Source of the DNA: Moniliella sp. 'wahieum'
Lineage: Eukaryota > Basidiomycota > Moniliellomycetes > Moniliellales > Moniliellaceae
Reading direction: 5' to 3'
DNA length: 64,000 nt
Assembly: GCA_003971905.1 (NCBI GenBank)
Contig: RSEE01000001.1
Location: forward strand, 1,240,001-1,304,000
The notes below the pieces were generated by a model. The model had not been told where the DNA came from and ran no database searches. It saw only the letters and a list, made by a program, of their open reading frames with translations. Of this stretch, positions 36,483 to 46,887 are shown in pieces. Positions within the stretch are counted from its first letter, which is position 1; each line of letters starts with the position of its first letter. The translations under genes and the position numbers were made by a program.

Positions 36483-37200
36483 TTAATGCCCATGCCCCGC
36501 CCGGGCGCCATCGACATACATATTGCGTGTGGCCGACGGGAGTTTGACAACCAAACCATCGATAGCCTTGGTAACGTGTACCTGGCATCCAAGACGCGAC
36601 GTATCCGTCAGACCAAAAGCCAAGTCCAACATGTCGTTCTCGTCGTCCCCTGGTTCTTCCAGCTGATCAAACACATCGGGTTCGAGGATGACGTGGCACG
36701 TGCTGCAGGCAATCGAGCCCTCGCACGCCCCCTCCAGGTCAATGTCATACTCGTGCGCAATGGTCAAGAGGTCATCCCCCTCATTGCATTCGACTGTCTT
36801 GATCTCCTGGCCCTTGCTGTCGACAAACTTGACCTTGATGCCTGTGCCGGGCTCGGGGCGCTCCATGGAGCCGTGATGCGCGGCTAAAAGGAGAATGTTA
36901 GTGTCACGGCAAGCACCGAGAAATCAATACAACACATACGCTGGCTGGTGTGAATCGTGCGCACTGCTGTCCTGCACAGAGAAGAGGGGAGGCTAAAGCG
37001 TGGGCTGGCACTGGGCCTGGGACGGGCGAGTGGGCTAGGTACAGCCATGGCGAGAGGTCGTGCGGGTGCGGGTGCGGTACCGGTGGCGGCTGCGGGGGCA
37101 GCCGCAGCAGCGCGGGTGGCAATTCCCGCGCGAGAAAAGATAGCCGTTCCGACGCAGCTGCTGGACGGACAAGACGGATGACCGGGGTGCTGAGCATCAT
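36483..37200 (-). CDS. Mitochondrial [2Fe-2S] ferredoxin (adrenodoxin/Yah1 type)
   Basis: The product passes electrons from ferredoxin reductase to Fe-S cluster assembly and to heme A/ubiquinone synthesis in the mitochondrial matrix. Exon 1 (37200-36940) encodes a leader rich in Arg and Leu with few acidic residues (MMLSTPVIRLVRPAAASERL). A 56-nt intron (36884-36939) follows. Exon 2 gives IKVKFVDSKGQEIKTVECNEGDDLLTIAHEYDIDLEGACEGSIACSTCHVI, where C-x5-C-x2-C plus the later RLGCQ cysteine ligate the cluster, then DDENDMLDLAFGLTDTSRLGC and VTKAIDGLVVKLPSATRNMY, the acidic partner-binding and C-terminal signatures. The stop is at 36483-36485. About 220 residues including the leader. One slip may occur in exon 1, because the Pro/His-rich middle is unusual. 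Confidence 0.93.
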
Positions 37201-37679
37201 GGGCCGGGTGATGGTGTGGTGGTGGTGGTGGCGGCGGCGGTGGTGTCCAGCGCGGACCTGAGAAAGCCGAAGCTAACGCCGACGAAGAAAGGAATCAGAG
37301 GAAGTGAAATATTGCATTCGTCGCTTTCCTCCACCATTGATCACGCGTCGGAATGCTCAATGTGAAACATGCAACATTTCCGTCCCCGAGCCGTCCCACT
37401 CGTCACGTGATGTGCTGGTCCGAGGAGGGATGCGCGGCTGCACGCAGCTCGATTGGTGCTCGATATTCGATGCGCTGGGCACCTGCGCCCGCACCACGCG
37501 CGCTCAGTAGGTGCGCTCCAAGGGTGCCCGTGGATCTAGCCATGCACATGTACCGCCTCCATAGCACACAATACGCATTCCAGCCCGGGTCTACGTCCCT
37601 GCCTCCCCAACAACGCCACCACACCCATATCCCATAGCGCAGCGTCGATCGTAGTACGGCCACAGCCAGTGTCATCGGC
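37201..37679. other. Intergenic, ferredoxin promoter and Vps29 3' end
   Basis: Both flanking genes are on the minus strand. A GGT/GGC-rich patch lies next to the ferredoxin start (37206-37245). No gene is seen. Confidence 0.6.
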
Positions 37680-38675
37680 TTAGCCCCGCACCTTCTGAGG
37701 TGGGATGGGGCGCCGTGCCTCAAACTCAGTCTTTTCCACCTTCACCTCGCCATTGATCAGCTGGTAAATGTAGGTGACGACCGTCATGCCCTGGATGTCA
37801 AGCAGAGCAAAGCTCGGCGTCGGCCCAGGAGCTGCTTTGAGGGGAGTGACAGGCTTCTTCTCGGGGAGAGCAGTGTCTTTCTTGTCCCCTCCTTCGGCAT
37901 CAGCTGGTGCAGCTTTGTCCTCACCTGCGCCCTCTCCACCGGAACTAGTGCCGTTGGTGGCGGCAGCGTCCTTTTTCCTTTTGCATCATCAGTAGGAGCA
38001 TCCTTCTTGTCCTCCTTGCCATCCTCCTGGGTACTCTCGCCGTTTCCTTCTCATCCACAACCGCTTCACCCTCCTTTTGATCTGCCTTGTCGGTGCTCGC
38101 GGGTAATGCCTCCTCTGGTGGTTTGGAAGAGCCCGCCTCCCACTCCGGGTTGAGGATCCTCGGCCAAAGGCCAAGAAGAGTGCCAGGCTCCCGTAGCCGA
38201 TCCGGGATTCACAAAAAAGCGGCCCTCATATTCAAATGCCTCAAAGCGGTGGGTATGGCCGGTGATGATGTCCGCATCCATGGCGCGAGCCAAGGCAGAA
38301 AGAAGCTCCATGTCCCCAGCGGGGACGATTTGGTGGCCATGCAGCACGCCGATCCGGAGGGGCGGATGGTGGAGCAGAGAGAGGAAGGGAAGTACGGGTT
38401 CTCGTCCCAGTCTCCCTTTACCACGTGCACGTCCCCGGCAACAGTGCGAAGGTAGTCGTATGTCTCTCGGTCACAGATGTTCCGTGGTGCAGATGATCTG
38501 TTGGATCTTGCCAGGTACCAGAAGCTTTTTGAAGCGCGCCGGCAGGTCCAGGGCCCGATATGGCAAGTGCAAGTCACCTGGGAGGACAAGTGGGTCAGTC
38601 ATCCAGGTCCCTCACAGGCATCGGGGCGAACGGGAGACCGGGCGACCATGGCGTACCAATGACAAGGACAAGCAT
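37680..38675 (-). CDS. VPS29: Vps29 retromer subunit
   Basis: The product is the metallophosphoesterase-fold subunit of retromer, used in endosome-to-Golgi recycling. Exon 1 encodes MLVLVIG (ATG 38675). A 79-nt intron (38578-38656) follows, and exon 2 reads [63 protein letters not shown] and [28 protein letters not shown]. Then a charged, Glu/Lys/Pro-rich insert of about 110 residues (about 38150-37810) precedes the last strand-helix [28 protein letters not shown] and the stop at 37680. The insert is at the site where yeast Vps29 is also expanded. About 305 residues. At least three one-base slips (about 38480, 38370 and within the insert) are needed. Confidence 0.92.
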
Positions 38676-39032
38676 GACGATGGAGGGATGGGGCAGAGCA
38701 GAGCAGAACAGGTGGTGAGTGGTGGCTACCGCGATGGGTGCCACGCCGTCGAACTGGCGACTAGCAGCTGCGGTGATAATCAGGCGCCACCTCGGGCTAG
38801 GGCGCGTGCCCGGGGCGGAATTACAAGATGCCGTGAAATGTTCAGCATCAGTGCAAGCCGGAAGCGATGGGAAATACCGGTATCTGGAGGCCACGTTGCC
38901 CGGTTGCACCAGCTCCTCACTTGTCCTTACGCACTATGAGAAGGTCGATTGGGGTGGGAAAATGCGTCCACACTGGCAACTTCTGATATCCATTCACTTT
39001 CCATGCCTCCCGCCACGAAGACATGTTGAGAC

Positions 39033-39714
39033 TTACAGCTGAGCCTGGATCTTGGAAGCCTCCGAGAAGCGGCGCTCAGCCTCCTTCCAGTTGACAACGC
39101 TCCAGATGGCCTCAAGGTACTTGGGACGCAGGTTCTTGTACTGCAGGTAGTACGCATGCTCCCACACATCCACACCAATGATGGGGATGTGCGAGATGAG
39201 CGGATCCTGGTCCTTGGTTGTCACGACTGCAATCCCCACACAAGTTGGTCAGTTTCACTCGCTGTGGGTCCTGCCCTGGTTCCAGCCAACATACCTTCCA
39301 GCTTGCCCGCCAACGGCTTCCATCCGAGCCAGCCCCAACCCGAGCCTTGGACAGCGGCGGTGAGCTTGTTAAAGTGGCCCTTGAACGCATCGACCGAGCC
39401 AAAGTCCTTCTCAATCTGTTGCTTGAGCGGGCCGTCGGGCGAGCCACCGCCAGCTTTCTGCGGCGCGAGGTTCTTCCAGAAAAGAGTGGTTAATGTGGCC
39501 ACCCCCGTTGAATTTGATGGCCGACTGGATCTCAATCTGCTTCTTGACGTCGTTGGCAGCCACGGCGGAGGCCAGTGCCTGCTCGGCAGCATTGAGGTTG
39601 ACGACGTAGGTGTTGTGGTGCTTCGAGTGGTGGATCTCCATGATCTCGCCGCTGATGGCAGGCTCGAGATCGCCGTAGCCGTAGTCGAGGGGGGGGAGTG
39701 TGGGCAGCGGACAT
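39033..39714 (-). CDS. Manganese superoxide dismutase without transit peptide
   Basis: The product dismutates superoxide to peroxide and O2. ATG 39712-39714 begins [37 protein letters not shown], directly at the mature Mn-SOD start. HHSKHH holds the first His ligand; GGHINHSLFWKNL the second; [13 protein letters not shown] the Asp and last His. [10 protein letters not shown] has the Gln typical of Mn enzymes. An intron of 68 nt lies at 39227-39294. The stop TAA is at 39033-39035. About 204 residues, which equals the mature enzyme, so no mitochondrial leader is encoded unless an unseen upstream exon exists. The C8 run near 39689 carries one base too many for the frame and another slip lies near 39483. 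Upstream in-frame sequence (to 39877) is not leader-like. Confidence 0.92.
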
Positions 39715-39875
39715 GATGGCCAACGTCAACAGGAAGGGTGGTGGTGAAGCAGAACGCCGAAGGCTTGGGCCGCGGCTGGTTTTGTTGAATCCGCCCGGGT
39801 TCGGTGCTCGGCTGGAACCGACGCTGGGAGGCACTGGGCCTGTCTGTTACGTTCATTAAGCGTTTGAGTGCTCTC

Positions 39876-39903
39876 ATGGATCATGGATCATGCATCATGC
39901 ACG
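39876..39903 (+). repeat. Heptad array upstream of Mn-SOD
   Basis: Four units in phase at 39876, 39883, 39890 and 39897: ATGGATC twice, ATGCATC, ATGCACG. About 160 bp upstream of the SOD start. Confidence 0.7.
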
Positions 39904-40120
39904 GACCTGGTGGACTGCTGGCAGAAGTCCCAAGCAGATCGCGATTACGTGACGTGTCCACTCGGCGTGAATGAGCTCGTCAGTAGCGACCGGAGCACAC
40001 TTCTCTTTGTCCACTCATCGTTACCTCCCGTTTGGCCACATACACCAGCCCCTTTTCTTGGACAAAAAGCGCCCCACTAGGCACTAGTCATGCTGACTAG
40101 AATGGTAACCAGTAAGGCCT

Positions 40121-40168
40121 AGGCCTAAGGCATAAGGCCTAAGGATGCATCATGATGCATGATGCATG
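40121..40168 (+). repeat. Heptad array changing from AGGCCTA to ATGCATG
   Basis: Units AGGCCTA, AGGCATA, AGGCCTA, AGGATGC, then a six-base step, then ATGCATG twice. It lies between the divergent SOD and carnosine methyltransferase genes and joins two palindrome types in one block. Confidence 0.7.
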
Positions 40169-40385
40169 ATGGACAATCGATATGGCGTCGGGCAATTGAA
40201 GTTGGGCCTCTCAGTTCACGCGTTGGCGGTACCACCGAACATATATCGGAACATCCGAGAGAGGGTGGTCTTCGCATACCACTTCAGCTGAGGCCGCGAG
40301 GGCCACAGACTATGGACATTGAGCCCCCTTATAACCCGTCAGGGTCAACGTCCTCATTTCAGCCAGACAAAGTCCTTCGCACCTC

Positions 40386-41949
40386 ATGTCAGCAGAACAG
40401 CATGATCCTCACAGTCCTGAGGCTAACAGCGGACCGGAAGCGCTCATGACGGTGGCCAACGCATTCGCAGCCTACGAAACACACTCAGTGAGTTCCTCCT
40501 CTGCCCATTTTCTCCTCCCTAATGACCGCTCTTTTCCCAGTTGGCAATTAACGCGGCGCGTCGTCGAGCCATCCTTGCCTTGCCCCCCACACACCTGACT
40601 CTCTCCAGCAAATGGGCGAAGAACTGTCGTCTAACACCGAGGACGGAGCCCCTGCCTTGGCCGGTGGAGTGCTTGCACGCCTGGACGAGATGGACGAGCG
40701 GATTCGATGCAATGGCCAAGTCACTCAGCGTGTGGCTTCCCTGGCTTATGCCATCGCACCAGCGATATTGGGTGAGGGTTGCGGCCACGATCAAGGTCAC
40801 TCTCATGACCACGGCCATTCCCACGATCACGACCATTCCCATGATCATGGCCATTCCCACGATCATGGCCACTCCCACGATCATGACTATTCCCACGATC
40901 ACCACCGTCCCCATGACCATGAGCATCCTCATGACCACGAGCACTCCCATGACTCTGGTCATTTGCACTACCACAGCCAGATGGAGTTGAACGAGCAAAA
41001 GTTGGAAGCGGACGGGCCCCAATCAAGGAGGAGGACATGGAAAAAGTGTGGAGTACCTTAATGCACATGATGCGCGATTGGAGCATCGAGGGAAAACTCG
41101 AGCGGGAAGCTGCCCATACCCCGGTCTTGGAAGCTTTGACCAAGTATTACCCTGACCCGCGTACCGCAGGCAGTGGAAACCAAGGCCGAATCAAAGTACT
41201 TGTCCCTGGCGCAGGTCTGGGTCGTTTGGCGTTTGAGGTTGCCGTTCGAGGTATTTCGTCCAGGCCAATGATTCTAGTTTCTACATGCTTTTGGCAGCCA
41301 ACATGCTCTATGGTCTTCCTGCCGAGGCTTTGATCATTTATCCCTTTATTCACAATCCCTCCAACTGGGTTTCGGGTACCGAAATGCTTCGTCCTGTCTT
41401 GGTACCGGATATTGTGGCTGTACAGCATTTGCCAGACGATGGCGACTTTACCATGACAGCTGGAGACGTACGTATCTGCCTCCTCATTTTCCCTCTTCCG
41501 TGAACAGTAGGACCGGGACAGGTGACTGACCTACGAACTGTGGTTCATAGTTTGTTCGGGTATATGGCGCACCGAACCAAGTAGGAAAGTGGGATGTTGT
41601 GGCGTCCGTCTACTTTATCGACACGACCACCAACGCGCTCTCGTACCTTGAGACAATCAACAATGTCCTGGCCCTCGGTGGTCTTTGGATCAATCTCGGC
41701 CCGCTCCATTGGCCTTCGGTACTGGGCCGAACAAGAAAGGAAGGGACTAGACCACCGGATTCTGAAGGAGGCGTGGAGCTCATGTTGGATGAACTGTTGG
41801 CCCTGCTTCCCTTGATGGGATTTGAATTGCTAGAGCAGCGCCGTTTGGACCGTCAAACCTACACTGGTGCCAGAGCGAGCGCGCGGATGTTACATTACGA
41901 GTATCAGCCCCACTTTTGGGTCGCCCACAAGGTTCGCAACAGAGCCTAA
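40386..41949 (+). CDS. Carnosine N-methyltransferase (CARNMT1 family) with His-rich insert
   Basis: A SAM-dependent methyltransferase family that methylates a histidine ring in carnosine and in proteins. ATG 40386 starts [16 protein letters not shown]. The [10 protein letters not shown] / [16 protein letters not shown] block is joined over a 53-nt intron (40488-40540). Next come [16 protein letters not shown], a His/Asp/Gly/Ser repeat of about 65 residues (about 40785-40978), then [24 protein letters not shown], the SAM motif [46 protein letters not shown], an 83-nt intron (41468-41550), [43 protein letters not shown] and [12 protein letters not shown]. The stop is at 41947-41949. About 475 residues. 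Frame slips at about 40603, 41030 and 41250. A TATAA lies about 55 bp upstream. Confidence 0.93.
40785..40978 (+). repeat. His-rich codon repeat in carnosine methyltransferase
   Basis: Imperfect 12-18-bp repeats built on CAC/CAT and GAC/GAT codons encode units such as [13 protein letters not shown] and later [13 protein letters not shown]. About 65 residues, nearly half histidine, lie before the methyltransferase core. Confidence 0.9.
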
Positions 41950-42178
41950 AACTGCATTCAATGCAACACTATATGGTGCGTGTATCCTACCTCCCTGTTT
42001 TGTTCTCACCTTACACTATTTGACGCCAACACCTGCCAACACCTCTAGGGTCGTTAAGGTCGGAAATCATCGCTGGTGACAACGACGGATGAAAAGGAGT
42101 TGCTAGAAAGAGCCATTTGCACAAAATGACTCATAGTGTATTGGTTGGAAATGCTTAAACATGGAGAAGAAACATCTA

Positions 42179-42263
42179 GCCTCGCTATTTCAATCGGTAG
42201 AATTTGAGACTCTTACTACAGAGGTCCATCTCACGGTTGTGGGTTCGAGTCCCACGTGGGGCG
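42179..42263 (+). tRNA. tRNA-Lys(CUU) with 12-nt intron, copy 1
   Basis: The acceptor stem GCCTCGC pairs with GTGGGGC, and the anticodon stem TGAGA with TCTCA. The anticodon CTT is at 42212-42214, followed by A37. A 12-nt intron occupies 42216-42227, the canonical site one base 3' of the anticodon, and its CAGAG can pair with the anticodon loop. The T-arm is GTGGGTTCGAGTCCCAC. A T7 Pol III terminator follows at 42264-42270. The D-stem is A/T-rich and weak. Confidence 0.93.
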
Positions 42264-42270
42264 TTTTTTT

Positions 42271-42681
42271 TACCTCCCAGGCTCGCGGCCGCTCTGCTGC
42301 CGGAGAGCCTGGTTACGATCTGGCATCCTCACCGGATACCGGCTTGGGTCTGCGGCGGCGGACCAATGACAATACTCTCTGCCCTGGGCAGGCAAAGACA
42401 TCCACGATAAGAAGCCCAGCAGCACACCTTCTGTCCGTGGCATCTATATAGCGGCCAGGTGTTGCAGCGGAGTCATCTCCCGCGCGGCGGGCACGCATCT
42501 GAGGGCTTTCTTTTCCGATTCCGTCGGTCGCCAACTCGGCCGGACTTAGCTACGTAGTCCTGTAGTCATCGCTGAATATGTTCCTAGCCAACTGGCAAGA
42601 CAAGGTGTGTATATCTTTCGCAAAGCCTTTTCATTGAGCAATATACTGAGCTTCATAGCTTCATGGCAAGCAAGTGCCGCT
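42271..42681. other. Intergenic between tRNA-Lys and CPS
   Basis: About 400 bp with no gene seen; includes the 3' UTR of the carbamoyl-phosphate synthase gene. Confidence 0.6.
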
Positions 42682-45600
42682 TTAATGCGTCGTCCCGGGC
42701 ACAAAGCTGCGCCAGCTGCGCACCTCAGGCGGGATGTGCCCCTCGACATAGCCCTGCAACCCGTCCTGAGAGAGCTTCTTGCCAAGTGCATCGACAAACA
42801 GTTCCGCCGTTCGCGCTTCGTTCAGCAGCGGCAAGCCAAAGTCGACGGCATTGCGCCGGGCCACATAGTCTTCATCCACCGTGTTCTTCCCCCGCGCTGC
42901 GGCGAGATTGATGACAAACTGGATCTCGTACTCGTCAAACACTTCGCGCAGCTTGCGCTTGTCTTTGAGTGGGAAAAAGATGCGCTTGGCGCTCACATGA
43001 GGGAGGGAGTTAAGGAATGACTCCACCTCGGCGTTGGAGCAGTAGAGCTTGAACCCGAGCTGGGCAAGCTTCCGCGCAGAAGAAGCCAGCTGAGGCTTCG
43101 TAATATCTCCGCCCAGTAGAACACCCTTGTTGGCCTCTGGCACACGGAAGCCCGTCGTGCTAGCGATCGAAGCCCAGTATGCCTCCGCCACGTCCACACC
43201 AAATGAAGCCACCTCTCCCGTACTGGCCATCTCCACGCCCAGGTAAGGGTCGGCGCCCGCGAGACGAGTCCAGCTAAACTGGGGAACCTTGATGGCGACA
43301 TAGTCCGCTGCTGCTCCATCAGGTCGACTGGCTCCGGCACCCCCTCGCCCACAATGGCAGCGGTGGCAATGTCGATAAAATTGACACCCAACACCTTGCT
43401 GACAAAGGGGAAGGAGCGACTGGCACGCAGGTTGCACTCGATCACCTTGAGAGCGGCTTCGCCCTCACCGTCGCTGGGAGGCTTGCGGATGATCTGCATG
43501 TTGAACGGACCACTGATCTTGAACGCCTGTGCAACCTTTTGAGCGATCACCTTAATCCGCTGCACATCATTGTTCTGAAGCGAGAAGGGTGGGAGTACAA
43601 GCGTAGCATCGCCCGAATGCACACCAGCTTCCTCAACGTGCTCCGAGACAGCATGGACGAGCAGCTTGCCCTGGTAAGCTACCGCATCAACATCAATCTC
43701 CTGAGCATTGTTGATGAACTTGGTGAGTACGACGGGGTGCTCTTTGTTGACCTCGGCGGCGGCGGTTAGGTTGTGCTCAAGGGTGCTCTCGTCCCAAATA
43801 ACGTTCATCGCTGCACCAGAGAGGACATAGGATGGACGAACGAGAACGGGGTAGCCCACCTTCTCGGCAAATTCCTTGGCTTTTGCCACGCTCGACACCT
43901 CCACCCACTCAGGTTGGTCCACTCCGACCTGGTCAAGGATTTGGCTGAACTTGTGTCGGTCCTCGGCACTGTCAATCATCACCGGGTCGGTACCAAGGAC
44001 GTTGACATTGTTCTTCTTGAGCCGGAGTGCAATGTTTTGGGGGAGCTGCCCTCCCACCGAAACCACCACCCCAGACGCCTTCTCCAACTCGTAAATGTCC
44101 ATCACACGCTCAAAGCCCAACTCTTCAAAGTACAACCGGTCAGCCTCGTCAAAGTCGGTCGAAACCGTCTCCGGGTTATAGTTGATCATAATGGTCTTGT
44201 GCTCCATGCTGCGAATCTTGCGTGCACACGTAACGGCACACCAGTCAAACTCAACACTGCTGCCGATACGGTAGACACCGCTTCCGAGGACCATGGTACC
44301 CTGGTCGTCAAACTCCACATCGTGGGTCGTGGCGTTGTAGGAAGTGTAAAGGTAGTTGGTGAATGCCGGGTACTCGGCGGCGACCGTGTCAATACGCTGA
44401 CGAAGGGAGTGACACCCAATGCCTTGCGGTGCTTGCGCACGGCATCCTCCGTCGACTGGGTCGCCGTCGCAATCTGCCGGTCGCTAAACCCGCGCTGCTT
44501 GGCCAGTAGAATCGTTTCCCGGTCCACAGCGTTAATGTCACCGGTTGCCTCGAGCACACGTTGGATATCCACAATGTTTTGCAACTTGTACAAGAACCAG
44601 CGGTCGATCTTGGTGAGCGAGTGCAACTTCTCCACATCGTAGCCACGGTTGAGCATAGCGTGGGCAATGGCAAACAAGCGCGTGTCAGTCGGCACGCTCA
44701 GCGCGTGGTCCAGCGCTTCGTCCGTCGGCGGCTTGACGTATGCCGCGAATCCATCGTAGGCAGGCGCAATCTGCCGAATCGCTTTTTGCAGCGATTCCTC
44801 AAACGTCCGACCCACTGCCATCACTTCACCACCGACTTCATCGACGAGCCCACTTCACGGTTAACATACTGGAACTTGGACAAGTCCCACTTGGGAATCT
44901 TGGTCACAATGTAGTCCAGCGCCGGCTCAAAGCACCCGTCGTAGTCTTGGTCACTGCATTCGGAGCTCGGGCAAGGTGTGGCCAAGAGCGAGCTTGGCGG
45001 CCGTGTACGCAAGTGGATATCCAGTCGCCTTACTGGCCAACGCACTGGAGCGAGACAGACGCGGGTTGACCTCAATCACACGGTAGTCCCGCCCGTCAGG
45101 ACTGAGAGCATACTGAATGTTGCATTCGCCCACAATGCCAAGATGGCGGATGACCTTGAGTGCAGCGGTACGGAGCATATGATAGTTGTCGTCCGACAAG
45201 GTCTGGCTCGGCGCAACCACAATCGAGTCGCCTGTGGATGCCAAGTGGGTCAAAGTTTTCCATGTTGCAGCAAATGATCGCGTTGTCCTCCTGGTCGCGC
45301 AGCACTTCGTACTCCGACTCCTTCCACCCCTTGAGCGACTTTTCCACCAAAATCTGCGGAGAGAGCGAGAGCGAACGAGCACTCAGATCGCGCAGCGCGT
45401 CTTCGTCTTCGGCAAACCCAGAGCCCAGTCCACCCAGCGCATAGGCCGCGCGCACAATCACTGGGTATCCAATGTTCTCCGCCGCCTTGAGCGCTGCCGG
45501 CACCGACGACACAGCCTCCGACTTGGCAACGGGGATGTTGATTTCTGATGAAAAACGAATGCGATATTAGTTCTAGGACTATTAAAGGGGGGAGGGGGGG

Positions 45601-46277
45601 AGAGACGTACCATCAAGTGCTTGGACAAACAAGTCGCGGTCCTCGCACGTCTTCAGAACCTCGACCTGCGACCCGAGCACCTCCACGCCCAGACGTTCAA
45701 ATACGCCCATCTCATCCAGCTTGACACCGACATTGAGCGCACTCTGCCCCCCAAAGGTGAGCAGAACGCCGTCGGGCCGCTCCTTCTCTAGGACATAGGC
45801 CACGTATTCCGGGCTAATGGGGAGAAAGTAGATTTGGGACGCAAGGTGGTGGCTCGTTTGGATAGTGGCAATGTTGGGGTTGATGAGGACGGTCTCGATC
45901 CCACTCTCGCGCAGAGCCTTGATTGCTTGCGAACCGCTGTAGTCAAACTCGCCCGCTTGGCCAATCGACAGGCCACCGCTGCCGACAAGCAGGACTTTTT
46001 TCACTCCGCTCCGCTGCACCTTGGGCAGCCACTTGGACCATTGCTGGAGCCCGGCTGCCGACGGCTCGTACTCCACTGCCTGCGCACGCGCCGGGGCCGT
46101 TGCGATGGGCGCGGGCACCGCCGCGGCATGCGAGAAGAAGCGAACGGCGCTGGCGGTGGGGAAGGGGCGGGGCGCACGGGCAAGGGCAAGGCCGCGGCGT
46201 GCGATGCCAAGCGTGGGTGGTGGACGGAGCATCATGCTGGGCAAGGCGTCGGCGAGGAGGAGCAGCGGCGACGGCAA
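42682..46277 (-). CDS. Carbamoyl-phosphate synthase, arginine-specific large chain (mitochondrial)
   Basis: The product makes carbamoyl phosphate from bicarbonate, ATP and ammonia delivered by a separate glutaminase chain, for arginine synthesis. The leader ([36 protein letters not shown]) is Arg-rich and acid-free, arguing for a mitochondrial, Cpa2/arg-3-type enzyme. First ATP-grasp half: [76 protein letters not shown]. Second half: [83 protein letters not shown]. An allosteric MGS-like domain ends the protein ([39 protein letters not shown]). Intron 45545-45610 (66 nt). About 1,175 residues, normal. No ATCase domain is present. About six frame slips. Starts at 46277 or 46235 are both possible. 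Confidence 0.95.
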
Positions 46278-46887
46278 TGGAGGGAGGAGGGGAAGCAGCG
46301 GCCAGTGCGAGTCACCTAATAGTCACCGGAATTGGTGCGATAATCGACGCACTGCCGAAAAAATCCTGGCTCGGTGCAAGGCGCGGACGGAGATAGCATG
46401 TGTATCACTTGCTGTGGGGGGCTTGTTTTCTTCCGTGTGCTGTGGCAAAACAACAAAAAAGGCTGTCGGCCGCCCGCGAGTTACTGAGTCTTAGGAGTGT
46501 CTAGTGACTAGCTAGCCACCCCCTAGGGCTCTCTGTGCCATCACAATGCGAGCCGATACGACGGCATCTCTTCTCCCAGCCTCAAACGTCCACATTGGCC
46601 CAATTGACATCTTTTGGTGCCCTTGTGACATGTGAGGGGCAAAGGGTGAGGAAAATAAAACAATCAGAGGCACAATGTTTATCACGAAGACAGGACGAGA
46701 GGTCCACATGACTAAGTTACTAATAGTGAAGGCGTGCCTTGCTGCAACACAGAAAGACTTTTGGTGTGCAGTACATATCGAAAGCAGTGGTTTGGTTGTA
46801 ATGAAGTAGAACATGGAGATAAATGAGAAGGCCAACAGACATGCCAACCAACTGTGCCTCTCGTCTCCATCAGGAAGAAAAAAGTAT

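Noticed and set aside
40519-41022. Long minus-strand frame rich in Met, Val, Ile and Gly that looks like a membrane protein
   Set aside because: It is the complement of the CAC/CAT/GAC repeat of the carnosine methyltransferase; ATG/GTG/GTC codons arise automatically. The plus strand has family motifs on both sides.
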